Part shown: piece by piece, positions 1-8,192 of the stretch | Numbering within the stretch: position 1 is the first letter of the stretch | Layout of the letters: each line of letters starts with the position of its first letter | Source of the DNA: Enterovibrio gelatinilyticus | GTDB lineage: Bacteria > Pseudomonadota > Gammaproteobacteria > Enterobacterales > Vibrionaceae | Direction of reading: 5' to 3' | Length of the DNA: 64,000 nucleotides | NCBI RefSeq assembly: GCF_028683095.1 | Contig: NZ_JAJUBC010000030.1 | Location: forward strand, 1-64,000 | Notes under the pieces: model-generated | Databases searched by the model: none | Told to the model about the DNA's origin: nothing | Seen by the model: the letters and a program-made list of their open reading frames with translations, nothing else | Position numbers and translations under genes: made by a program

Positions 1-123
1 TTATCAGGCTCTTGTTGTTTAAACGGTATACCCAGCCCTCTAAAAATGTGCGATTTCAGCAACTTCAGGTTGTTTGGGTATATGGCGGCAGTACAATAGC
101 AAAAACAATCATTAAGGCTCGCC

Positions 124-1809
124 ATGGAACTGGTTATTTCGTTGCTGCAGCAAATGTGTGTGTATTTGGTTCTTGCCTACACACTCAGCAAAACCCCCAT
201 CATTTTGCCATTGCTAAATATTTCCTCTCGGTTAAGTCATCGTCTTATTTGTTACGTTCTCTTTTCTGGCTTCTGTATTCTTGGCACTTACTTTGGGCTT
301 CACATTGATGATGCCATTGCCAACACTCGTGCCATTGGTGCCGTTATGGGTGGCTTGTTTGGCGGGCCTGTCGTGGGCTTTTTTGTCGGGCTTACTGGCG
401 GGATTCATCGTTACACTTTGGGCGGTTTTACCGATATCGCCTGTGCCATTTCGACCACAGCCGAGGGCCTGATTGGCGGTTTGCTGCATGTCTATTTAGT
501 AAAACGTCACCGCGCCAGCCTATTGTTCAACCCCTTCGTGGTGTTCGGCATTACTTTTATCGCCGAAATCGTTCAAATGGCAATTTTACTGCTCGTCGCG
601 AAGCCTTTTGACCAAGCCTATGCTCTGGTTTCAGCCATTGCAGCCCCGATGATCATTGCCAATTCACTCGGCGCCGCGTTGTTTGTAAGCATTCTTCAAG
701 ATCGCAAAACCATATTCGAAAAGTACTCCGCAACGTTTTCCCGACGCGCACTAACCATCGCGAAACGGTGCGTGGGTATATTACACAGCGGTTTTCATCA
801 AGAAAGTGCCAATAAAATTGCCCGCATCATTTACGAAGAAACCCAAGTTGGCGCGGTGGCCATCACTGACAAAGACAAGATCCTCGCGTTTGTCGGGCTT
901 GGCGATGATCACCATTTACCGGAAACGAAAATCTCCTCGCAAAGCACGCTCGACGCCATGCACCAAGACACCATTATCTATCTCGATGGCACGGAACATC
1001 CTTATCAGTGCTCACTCTCATCGGAGTGCAAGCTAGGCTCAGCCTTGATTATTCCGCTTCGCTCAGGCGATGACGTAGTCGGCACCATCAAGCTTTATGA
1101 ACGTAAGCATAAGCTGTTTTCCACCATCAACATGTCAATGGCCGAAGGCATTGCCCAACTGCTGTCGAGCCAAATCCTATTCAGTGGCTACTTGCAGCAA
1201 AAGTCATTGTTAACGCAGGCTGAAATTAAGCTGTTGCAAGCGCAGGTGAATCCCCATTTCTTGTTCAATGCGCTCAATACCATTAGCGCTGTAGTTCGCC
1301 GTGACCCCAACAAAGCAAGGGAGCTTATCCAAAATCTTTCGCAGTTTTTCAGAAGCAACCTCAAGCAGAACATCAATACGATTTCGTTAAGAGAAGAACT
1401 GGCGCATGTGAATGCGTACCTGAGTATTGAAAAAGCACGCTTCACTGACAGGCTCAACGTCGACATCACTATTGACGAAGCATTGCTGGATGTTCAGATC
1501 CCCAGCTTTACGCTGCAACCCCTCGTGGAAAATGCCATCAAGCACGGGATATCTACCTTGCTAGAAGACGGGCATGTGCGAATTTACAGCCAGCCATCAC
1601 CGCTAGGCTTTGCCATTTCAGTAGAAGACAACGCGGGCTGCTACACTCCCCCAGCGACGAATCATCAAGGGTTGGGTCTAGAAATTGTCACCAAACGACT
1701 CGAAAACCAGTTTGGGCGTGACTCACAGCTAAAAATAGACTGCGAGCAAGACCAATTTACGCGAATGACGTTTATCATTCCCGCCGCCAAAATGAATAAA
1801 GGTGCATAA
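124..1809 (+). CDS. btsS: BtsS/LytS-type sensor histidine kinase
   Basis: Membrane sensor kinase of the LytS/YehU family, 561 aa. Residues 1-200 form the 5TM-5TMR_LYT sensor with the typical start MELVISLLQQMCVYLV and the GLHIDDAIANTRAIGAVMGG region. A GAF-like segment (about 210-350) follows, then a His_kinase domain with the phospho-acceptor His378 in NPHFLFNALNTI and a HATPase domain (VENAIKHG, about 450-555). In E. coli BtsS is a high-affinity pyruvate receptor, and similarity runs over the full length as I remember that protein. It lies 5 bp upstream of its LytTR response regulator, so the two are co-transcribed. The usual target, a btsT/cstA-type transporter, is not in the window. Pyruvate as ligand is inferred from the family only. 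Confidence 0.92.
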   Translation: MELVISLLQQMCVYLVLAYTLSKTPIILPLLNISSRLSHRLICYVLFSGFCILGTYFGLHIDDAIANTRAIGAVMGGLFGGPVVGFFVGLTGGIHRYTLGGFTDIACAISTTAEGLIGGLLHVYLVKRHRASLLFNPFVVFGITFIAEIVQMAILLLVAKPFDQAYALVSAIAAPMIIANSLGAALFVSILQDRKTIFEKYSATFSRRALTIAKRCVGILHSGFHQESANKIARIIYEETQVGAVAITDKDKILAFVGLGDDHHLPETKISSQSTLDAMHQDTIIYLDGTEHPYQCSLSSECKLGSALIIPLRSGDDVVGTIKLYERKHKLFSTINMSMAEGIAQLLSSQILFSGYLQQKSLLTQAEIKLLQAQVNPHFLFNALNTISAVVRRDPNKARELIQNLSQFFRSNLKQNINTISLREELAHVNAYLSIEKARFTDRLNVDITIDEALLDVQIPSFTLQPLVENAIKHGISTLLEDGHVRIYSQPSPLGFAISVEDNAGCYTPPATNHQGLGLEIVTKRLENQFGRDSQLKIDCEQDQFTRMTFIIPAAKMNKGA

Positions 1810-1814
1810 ATAGG

Positions 1815-2546
1815 ATGTTAACGGCGCTCGTTATTGATGATGAACAGTTTGCCCGTGAAGAGCTGATTGATCTGCTGAGTGAATCCAATGAAATCACGGT
1901 TGTCGGTGAAGCGCCGAATGCCATTGTTGGGTTGAAGAAAATCAATGAATTGAAACCTGATGTGGTGTTTGTGGACATTCAAATGCCACAAGTCACAGGG
2001 TTAGATCTCCTGTCGATGCTCGATCCTGACACTATGCCATACGTGGTTTTCGTTACGGCTTACGACCAATATGCCATTCAGGCTTTTGAAGACAACGCGT
2101 TCGATTACCTCCTCAAACCTGTTGAACCACAGCGTTTAGTGAAAACCCTGCAAAAATTGGTGCGCAATGCCAACAAAGGAACCTTGTCACAGAATGTGAC
2201 CCCGATTGCTAGCGAGCAATTGGCACAAGTTCCTTGTATGGGACACAACCGTATTGTGCTGATCCCCACGCCTAACGTTGAAAGCGTGTATACCGACCTC
2301 AGCGGCGTACATGTTCGCTCTGCCGACCAAACTGCCAGTACCCAACTCACGCTAAAAACACTGGAAGATAAAACACCCCTGCTTCGGTGTCATCGTCAGT
2401 ACTTGGTTAACGTGCAACACATTCGTGAAATCACGCTATTGGAAAACGGGTTGGCAGAAGTCATCACCACCAGTAATTTCACGATCCCTATTAGTCGTCG
2501 TTATCTAAAAGCCTTAAAAGAAGTCATAGGACTAAAAGCGCACTAA
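1815..2546 (+). CDS. btsR: BtsR/YehT-type LytTR response regulator
   Basis: Response regulator of 243 aa. The N-terminal receiver domain has acidic residues Asp8-Asp9 and phospho-acceptor Asp54 in VFVDIQMP, the conserved Thr (FVTAYD) and Lys (LLKP). The C-terminal LytTR DNA-binding domain (about 140-240) ends with the ISRRYLKALKEVIGL signature shared with E. coli BtsR. It follows btsS by 5 bp and forms the cognate pair. Family members bind direct repeats upstream of transporter genes such as btsT; no candidate target lies next to this copy, so it probably acts elsewhere in the genome. The 233 bp downstream, up to the permease gene, contain no gene that I can see. Confidence 0.92.
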   Translation: MLTALVIDDEQFAREELIDLLSESNEITVVGEAPNAIVGLKKINELKPDVVFVDIQMPQVTGLDLLSMLDPDTMPYVVFVTAYDQYAIQAFEDNAFDYLLKPVEPQRLVKTLQKLVRNANKGTLSQNVTPIASEQLAQVPCMGHNRIVLIPTPNVESVYTDLSGVHVRSADQTASTQLTLKTLEDKTPLLRCHRQYLVNVQHIREITLLENGLAEVITTSNFTIPISRRYLKALKEVIGLKAH

Positions 2547-2779
2547 ATTCTCTCCTAGCCCAACATGACGTTGGGCGAAGCAATCATGCTCGACAGTTAG
2601 CGTCCATTGATGCGTTCTTTCTATGTCACCAACCCCCGTGCTTCGCTCTGCGGATCTGTTTCACCGCTCTGTTGCTCGAACCCATCCCTGATTTGTCACA
2701 CATACGCGCCAACACCGCGTACGGCTGTGAACTATCGTCCTAGTTACCTTATTTCTTCACTCACCCGATAAGTATTCCT

Positions 2780-4102
2780 ATGACAGATCCTAATGCGTCC
2801 CATCATCGACATATGACCCTTTGGGGCGTTGTGGCGCTAGGCGTCGGCTCAATGGTCGGTGCAGGTGTGTTCGCCTTACTTGGGCAAATCGCCGTCAATG
2901 TGCGGGGGGATACCTGGATTGTGTTTGTACTTGCGGGCATCGCCGCGCTGTTTTCTGCTTATTCGTACGCCAGACTCAGCGCCAAATTCCCATCTAGGGG
3001 CGGAGTGACTGATTTCTTTGCTCTGGGAATGGGCTCTCCCAGAATCGAACGTGCCCTCGCATGTTTATACCTGATCACGCTAGTTCTTACACTCGCGTTG
3101 GTGTCCAAAGCTTTTGGCGCTTACGCTGCTCGTGTCGTCCACCAGCCGGAGCATAGTGATTGGGCAAATATCTATGCCACAGGCGTGTTGATCGTGCTGA
3201 CACTCGTCAATTTAATGGGGTCAAAAACCATCGGGCGCGTTGAAGTATTTCTGGTCGCCATCAAGCTCGCTATTCTCGCGCTATTTATCGGCGTGGGCGC
3301 GATGACACTCAAACCCGCTATGCTTGAAGTCCACGCGGATGTCGCGCCATCACTGATGTTTTCTAGCATTGGGTTGGCATTTTTTGCCTATTCAGGGTTT
3401 GGTATGATGGCTTCTGCCGCCGCCGATGTCCCTCTACCCGAAAAAACAATGCCCCGCGCATTTATGCTCGCGGTGAGTTTGGTGATGGTGCTTTATGTGG
3501 TGTTAGCCTTGGTTGTACTCGGCAACGTCACTCCCTCTGACCTCGTCGCGTATTCAGACACCGCTGTTGCACAAGCTGCCGCGCCGATACTGGGTGATTG
3601 GGGCTTTTTGCTTGTCTCTCTCGCTGCATTGTTCGCTACTGCTTCGTCCATCGTGGCGAATATATTCTCCATGCTCAACGTCTCCAAACAAATGGGAAAC
3701 AACGGCACACTGCCCCAAGTATTTCGGACTCAAGCCATTGCAGGCGGTACTAGGGGGTTTTACAGCCTGATTGCCGTCATCATTGTGCTCACCAACTTCT
3801 TCGACTTATCGTCTATAGCCAACGTCGCCAGTGCGACCTTTCTTGCCTGTTATATCGCGGTATTTATTGTCTGCTGGCGAAGACGAAAAGACTGCCACGC
3901 CAACCCATTGATTATCGCAGTGGGTTTCTTGGTGATGTCCGGTATTTTTGTCACCTTCATTGGGGAAATGATTGCAGAAAAGCTTTGGCTACAGTGCATC
4001 ACCCTTGCGGGGGCAGCCTTGCTCAGCCTGCTGATCGGTTGGCGATCCCCTAACAGCAGCGATAACCAACAAACAGATAGTCACCATAGTGGGCAACAAT
4101 GA
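2780..4102 (+). CDS. APC-family amino acid permease
   Basis: Inner-membrane amino acid/polyamine/organocation permease, 440 aa with about 12 hydrophobic segments. The N-terminal segment has the family's glycine-rich GVGSMVGAGVFALLG, which lines the substrate site in APC transporters, followed by AALFSAYSYARLSAKFPSRGG. The substrate cannot be read from the sequence. The stop codon overlaps the start of the next transporter gene by an ATGA junction, so the two are translationally coupled and probably handle related metabolites (uptake and export). The ribosome-binding site before the ATG is weak. There is no sign of truncation. Confidence 0.85.
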   Translation: MTDPNASHHRHMTLWGVVALGVGSMVGAGVFALLGQIAVNVRGDTWIVFVLAGIAALFSAYSYARLSAKFPSRGGVTDFFALGMGSPRIERALACLYLITLVLTLALVSKAFGAYAARVVHQPEHSDWANIYATGVLIVLTLVNLMGSKTIGRVEVFLVAIKLAILALFIGVGAMTLKPAMLEVHADVAPSLMFSSIGLAFFAYSGFGMMASAAADVPLPEKTMPRAFMLAVSLVMVLYVVLALVVLGNVTPSDLVAYSDTAVAQAAAPILGDWGFLLVSLAALFATASSIVANIFSMLNVSKQMGNNGTLPQVFRTQAIAGGTRGFYSLIAVIIVLTNFFDLSSIANVASATFLACYIAVFIVCWRRRKDCHANPLIIAVGFLVMSGIFVTFIGEMIAEKLWLQCITLAGAALLSLLIGWRSPNSSDNQQTDSHHSGQQ

Positions 4103-4986
4103 ATGTCATTTCTAGTACGTTAAGTCGTATCCAAGGCGAAGCCAGAGGCCGTTTATTCACCCTAGTGGGCGTAATGATCCTGAGCTTCGACAGCTTGCTT
4201 GTCCGCTTGATTGATAGCGAAGAATGGACGCTGATTTTTTGGCGAGGTTTACTGCCTGCCATCGTGTTCTATTTGGCGCAATGGAAGATGGACAATCAAG
4301 TGCTTAAAGCGCATTTTTTTCACCCCAAGATCAGTACGTTGCTCACTGCTTCACTTTTTTCTGCTTCTACCATTTGTTTTGTATTTTCACTCGACCATAC
4401 CGAAGTCACCAGCACGCTAGTGATCACCAATACCGCGCCATTAATCACGGCAGTTCTGGGTTTTTTCTTTCTTAAAGAAACGCTCAATCGCTCAACAATT
4501 GTCGCTATCATCATTTCTGTGGGAGGTATTTGGTTAGTGTTTGGTTATCAGCCAAACCCTGCAGAACTTGAAGGGGATTCGTTGGCGCTAGTCACCGCGG
4601 TTTCAATGTCTGTTTATATGATTATGCTGCGTAAAACCCAAGCGCGGTATGCCACTGTATTTTTGATTTACTCCGGCATCTTCACGGCCATTATCGCCCT
4701 CATCGCTGGCGCTAAACCGTTTTCCCTGCCGCCCATCAGTGATCTCTATATTGTCTTGCTGTGTGGCGTGGTATTACCTTGTTCATTTTTGCTGATCAAC
4801 GTTGGCCCGCGATACCTTCCCGCCGCAGAAGCCAGCCTGATACTGCTGCTAGAAGTGCTGTTCGGCCCACTGTTGGTTTGGCTAATTCTTGGAGAAATGC
4901 CAGCGCCCGCCGTTGCGTTAGGCGCAGGGATCATCGTTGTTACACTGGCTGGTCACACGATCTGGAGTCAGCGCAAACACACATAG
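4099..4986 (+). CDS. EamA/DMT-family transporter
   Basis: Drug/metabolite transporter of 295 aa with ten predicted membrane helices in two EamA repeats (about 20-145 and 160-290). The EamA-type end of the first repeat reads TNTAPLITAVLGFFFLKE, and the second repeat has the equivalent LLLEVLFGPLLVWLILGE. It starts inside the stop codon of the APC permease (ATGA overlap), so its translation depends on that gene. Members export amino acids or other small metabolites; the specific substrate is unknown. A reading as a permease-exporter pair for one metabolite is inference from the coupling alone. Confidence 0.85.
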   Translation: MNVISSTLSRIQGEARGRLFTLVGVMILSFDSLLVRLIDSEEWTLIFWRGLLPAIVFYLAQWKMDNQVLKAHFFHPKISTLLTASLFSASTICFVFSLDHTEVTSTLVITNTAPLITAVLGFFFLKETLNRSTIVAIIISVGGIWLVFGYQPNPAELEGDSLALVTAVSMSVYMIMLRKTQARYATVFLIYSGIFTAIIALIAGAKPFSLPPISDLYIVLLCGVVLPCSFLLINVGPRYLPAAEASLILLLEVLFGPLLVWLILGEMPAPAVALGAGIIVVTLAGHTIWSQRKHT

Positions 4987-5051
4987 CCAGCGCTCGTGGC
5001 ATACTTACCTGATTTAAAATCTCACTGCATGTGTGGAAACACGAAAGAAAA

Positions 5052-6281
5052 CTAGTCGCTATTGGCTTCTTTGCCCGTTTCTTTAACAAGCCCCTGCCCC
5101 GAGCGCAGCAGCATGCTAAGCAGTTTGTCATTGTCGATCGCTTCACCAGACAAAATACTGGCGAGTATTTCGCTGCCAAACAACTGAGGGGAAAGAAGCA
5201 CATCCGGTTTTACTTGCTTCACTTTGTTCATGTTTTTTGCGTCATTTACTGCAACCACAGTATGAATGTCTAGGTTCAACTCTTTCACTGATAACACGAT
5301 AAATGCATTCGTTGCATCATCATCTGTCAAAGCGAGAATAGCGCGACTTTGTTCAATGCCAGCGGTTTTTAGCAACGCATCATCCGTACAATCCCCAGAA
5401 AGCATATCAAGCTTCATTCCCATTTTTTGCTCGATGAGAGGGAATTTGTCTTCGTCCTCTGACGTCAACACGGTGACATCCAATCCGCGCCGCTTTAGCT
5501 GCACAATCGTACTCGTTGCCAGCACCGACACACCGCAAACAATATAGTGATTCTTCCGATTCATTTTCTTGGGCGATCCTTTTACAAGTTTATTTAAACC
5601 ACCCCAAATGAGCGGCCCAAATACCGTGGTTAACGATGTGGCAAAAACGGTGATCCCTGCGATGATCACCGAGATTGTGAACAGTCTTGCGCTTTCAGTC
5701 ATGGGCGTAATATCTCCATACCCCACCGTTGTCATGGTGACCATGGAGAAATAAAAAGCCGTCATCAGATCATGAATTTGAGGGTGAAATCCGCCCCCAA
5801 AATAGAGTGCGCCATACGTGGAATAAAAGAGTAATGCGATGAAGCTAATGAACGCTGCAATCCCACCCGCTGTCGCACTCGAGTGACTAAAGTCGTTACT
5901 GGTGACCATCAGGAGGGCAATGGCGCCAAAGCTCCAATAGAAGTGCTTGGTAAGATGGGGGAAAAAATGCCATTCAAAGGCCAGCAAGATCAGCAACAAT
6001 ATAATACTGACAGCCCAAGCAATGCGGGCTCGGAACAGTAAACCAATGGCATTGAGCATGAGAAAAATGCCCAATAAAAACCAAGGTCCATTAGCAATAT
6101 CAGCCCAATTGATACCGGTAAATGTTTTGATATTGAACACAGCAAAAACGTCGGTCGACTGCCCCCAAACCGACAGGAAGATAAACGCGCCGTTGGCGAA
6201 AACCATTCCCGCCACCAGATAGTGCCGGATGGTCATCCATGCTGACACGAAGTGCCGAAAAACCTGCCGTATGATGCCCAA
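5052..6281 (-). CDS. kch: Kch-type voltage-gated-like potassium channel
   Basis: Inner-membrane potassium channel of 409 aa. Several N-terminal membrane helices (20-160) precede a pore loop with the canonical filter TVGYGD at 185-190, then a C-terminal RCK/TrkA-N domain (about 245-365) that begins NHYIVCGVSVLA. The loss of the classic GxGxxG nucleotide motif at this point also occurs in E. coli Kch, which supports orthology. The frame opens with TTG, preceded by GAGGG about six bases upstream, and no good ATG lies nearby. The gene is convergent with the DMT exporter, with 65 bp between the stops. Confidence 0.9.
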   Translation of the reverse strand: MGIIRQVFRHFVSAWMTIRHYLVAGMVFANGAFIFLSVWGQSTDVFAVFNIKTFTGINWADIANGPWFLLGIFLMLNAIGLLFRARIAWAVSIILLLILLAFEWHFFPHLTKHFYWSFGAIALLMVTSNDFSHSSATAGGIAAFISFIALLFYSTYGALYFGGGFHPQIHDLMTAFYFSMVTMTTVGYGDITPMTESARLFTISVIIAGITVFATSLTTVFGPLIWGGLNKLVKGSPKKMNRKNHYIVCGVSVLATSTIVQLKRRGLDVTVLTSEDEDKFPLIEQKMGMKLDMLSGDCTDDALLKTAGIEQSRAILALTDDDATNAFIVLSVKELNLDIHTVVAVNDAKNMNKVKQVKPDVLLSPQLFGSEILASILSGEAIDNDKLLSMLLRSGQGLVKETGKEANSD

Positions 6282-6483
6282 ACTGCACCCTCAATATGCT
6301 GATAACTCAGGCAGTATAGTCAGCGATAGGCGCACTAACGTGCTTCATTATTAGGTCAGTGCGGAACTATTGGAAAACCCCTCGGCATGAGGAAAATCAC
6401 GGCAGACCGGCTTATCTAGTCACGAAGGGGAAGAACAAACGGAATAACAAAAGCAAAAATCAGTGATGGTATGGTCATAAACA

Positions 6484-6525
6484 AAAAAACCGCGGGAACA
6501 TCTTATGATGTTTCCGCGGTTTTTT
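6484..6525 (-). terminator. Rho-independent terminator after uxuR
   Basis: Inverted repeat with stem arms at about 6484-6502 and 6507-6525, a 4-base loop and one G-T wobble, core CCGCGG. On the minus strand the stem is followed by seven T. It lies 34 bp beyond the uxuR stop and ends that leftward transcription unit before kch. Confidence 0.85.
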
Positions 6526-6558
6526 AACCGTCCAAACACTATCTCTATACTTGCGGAT

Positions 6559-7323
6559 CTATTGATCGCAACCCATGATCACGACAGGGTTGGAACTAAA
6601 TAGGTAGCCATCAAAGTTAGGGTCATCAATGTCAGACAGCTCTATAAGTCGTTGTTTTACATTTTCTAGGTGTTGCCACATAGCACTCTTTGCAGCAATA
6701 GGGTCTTTCCTCTGCATGGCTGCTAGAATCCGAGCGTGATCGTCTAACCATTCATCGCGGTAGTCTTGAGTGCTGATACGTGAATGAAGCTTTTTCCACA
6801 TAGGGCTTTGCTCACGTCGATCCCAAGACTGCTTCAGCATATCCACCAACACAGAGTTTTGCGTCGCAGCAGCGATAGACATGTGGAACTCTTCATCACC
6901 ACTGTATCCCGTGATACCGCAAGACAATTCACTTCGCTCTAATTCGAGCGCAGCACGCATCTTCACAATATCACTGGGAGTGACTTGAGTGGCCGCAAAC
7001 TCGGCAATATTGCTTTCCAACAATTGACGAGCCTGTAGCATTTCAAACGGACCCGCTTCATCACTCACCTGATTATCATGCAAGTTAGAGACACTCGGAA
7101 TATTCAGGATATACACGCCAGAGCCTTTCTTAACTTCAACTAAGTTTTCTAGCTCTAACATGATGATAGCCTCACGTACTACAGTGCGACTGACATCGAG
7201 ACGTTCTGCAATATCACGCTCAGGAGGCAACCTATCACCGACCTTATATTGGCCATCGCTGAGTTCGTTTCTTAGTATTAGACCTATCTCTTGGTAAGGT
7301 CTTTTGGGTTCAAAAGGTTTCAT
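6559..7323 (-). CDS. uxuR: UxuR/ExuR-type GntR-family hexuronate repressor
   Basis: FadR-subfamily GntR regulator of 254 aa. The N-terminal winged helix (9-75) contains GDRLPPERDIAERLDVSRTV. The C-terminal FCD ligand domain includes GPFEMLQARQLLESNIAEFAA and ends AMWQHLENVKQRL then FDGYLF, phrases that match E. coli UxuR closely. E. coli UxuR/ExuR repress uxu/uid/exu genes and are released by fructuronate or glucuronate/galacturonate. Here it is the last gene of the leftward uxuA-uid cluster. A near-perfect palindrome, AATTGGTCAACCCAATT, sits 57 bp upstream of its start, suggesting autoregulation. UxuR and ExuR are paralogues and I cannot fully separate them; the adjacent genes favour UxuR. 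Confidence 0.9.
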   Translation of the reverse strand: MKPFEPKRPYQEIGLILRNELSDGQYKVGDRLPPERDIAERLDVSRTVVREAIIMLELENLVEVKKGSGVYILNIPSVSNLHDNQVSDEAGPFEMLQARQLLESNIAEFAATQVTPSDIVKMRAALELERSELSCGITGYSGDEEFHMSIAAATQNSVLVDMLKQSWDRREQSPMWKKLHSRISTQDYRDEWLDDHARILAAMQRKDPIAAKSAMWQHLENVKQRLIELSDIDDPNFDGYLFSSNPVVIMGCDQ

Positions 7324-7379
7324 GACAATACTTGTACTTTATCCGTTTGCTTTCTCGAACCATCATAACGACCAATGGA

Positions 7380-7396
7380 AATTGGTCAACCCAATT
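7380..7396. promoter_or_regulatory. UxuR-like operator upstream of uxuR
   Basis: Perfect palindrome AATTGG-5-CCAATT (AATTGGTCAACCCAATT). It resembles the E. coli ExuR/UxuR consensus around TTGGTATACCAA but has one extra central base. Its position 57 bp before uxuR fits autoregulation. Confidence 0.6.
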
Positions 7397-7544
7397 CCAC
7401 TGGACAAATTTAAGGTATTGTTTTTAATTGATTTAAATCTAAAAAAATGAAAATGATTCGATGCATTGCTATCAACCAATTTACTCAACTAGCGCCTTTT
7501 CCTACCTGTAATTTATTGTGACTCGCGGTCGTGATCACCCGAGC

Positions 7545-8060
7545 TTAGCTTGGAGATGATACTAAGCGCTCTGACTTCATCATTCGATATGCAGTAATTA
7601 CACCTAAAAACAACAGAATGCTTTCGATAGCAATGCCGCCGATTGACCCAATGATTACTGCATTTGAAATCCCGAAGAAACATGAAAAAATCAACACAAG
7701 GCGCATCTTAATCCCTTTAAGAGTAACAATGGCCATTGTATTGATAACCGCCCCAATGACAGGAAGCATATCAACGGGTTTTGACATAAGTAAAATACCA
7801 ACAATTGAATAGATTGCTGCGAATATCAATGCCACCCACAGAGAACTATACCTAATAGAGACAACATTTCTTACAACCCCAACCATGAGAGTACTTGCTG
7901 TGACCATTGAACTTAACATGACGTAGTGAGATGCCAGCAACATATAACCAATGGTCATCCAAACTTTCAACTTAATATCATTTGTTTGTAATATCGCGAT
8001 TATCGCTGTTGAAAATGCCAAATAACCAAGAATCTGAGACGGTGAAAATATTTCGTTCAC
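7545..8060 (-). CDS. YgjV-family inner-membrane protein (first copy)
   Basis: Small integral membrane protein, 171 aa with this start, with five or six hydrophobic helices. The alignable YgjV body begins at SPSQILGYLAF and includes DMLPVIGAVINTMAI and IGSIGGIAIES. The reading frame stays open up to an ATG at 8162, but that ATG lies in the loop of the uidA terminator. I therefore prefer the GTG at 8060, just before the conserved domain. YgjV has no assigned reaction; in E. coli ygjV adjoins uxaA-uxaC (from memory), so a role linked to hexuronates is plausible. A second copy lies at the other end of this island. Confidence 0.8.
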   Translation of the reverse strand: MNEIFSPSQILGYLAFSTAIIAILQTNDIKLKVWMTIGYMLLASHYVMLSSMVTASTLMVGVVRNVVSIRYSSLWVALIFAAIYSIVGILLMSKPVDMLPVIGAVINTMAIVTLKGIKMRLVLIFSCFFGISNAVIIGSIGGIAIESILLFLGVITAYRMMKSERLVSSPS

Positions 8061-8149
8061 GTTAGTTTTCCAAGTTAAGAAAAGGGAGGTTATACCCAAA
8101 AAGTGACATGCACGAAGCAGAAGACGAAGTTGTTCAATTCGCCATACAA

Positions 8150-8175
8150 AAAGAGCGGCCATATGACCGCTCTTT
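8150..8175 (-). terminator. Rho-independent terminator after uidA
   Basis: Nine-bp perfect stem (8150-8158 with 8167-8175, core AAAGAGCGG/CCGCTCTTT) with an 8-base loop. On the minus strand the stem runs into a T tract. It lies 18 bp past the uidA stop and partly separates uidA from the YgjV gene. Confidence 0.75.
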
Positions 8176-8192
8176 GCATTCGTATCGCTTAA

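Noticed and set aside
12-308. 98-codon open frame overlapping the start of btsS
   Set aside because: It overlaps btsS in another frame, has no ribosome-binding site and reads as low-complexity sequence; btsS is a clear family match.
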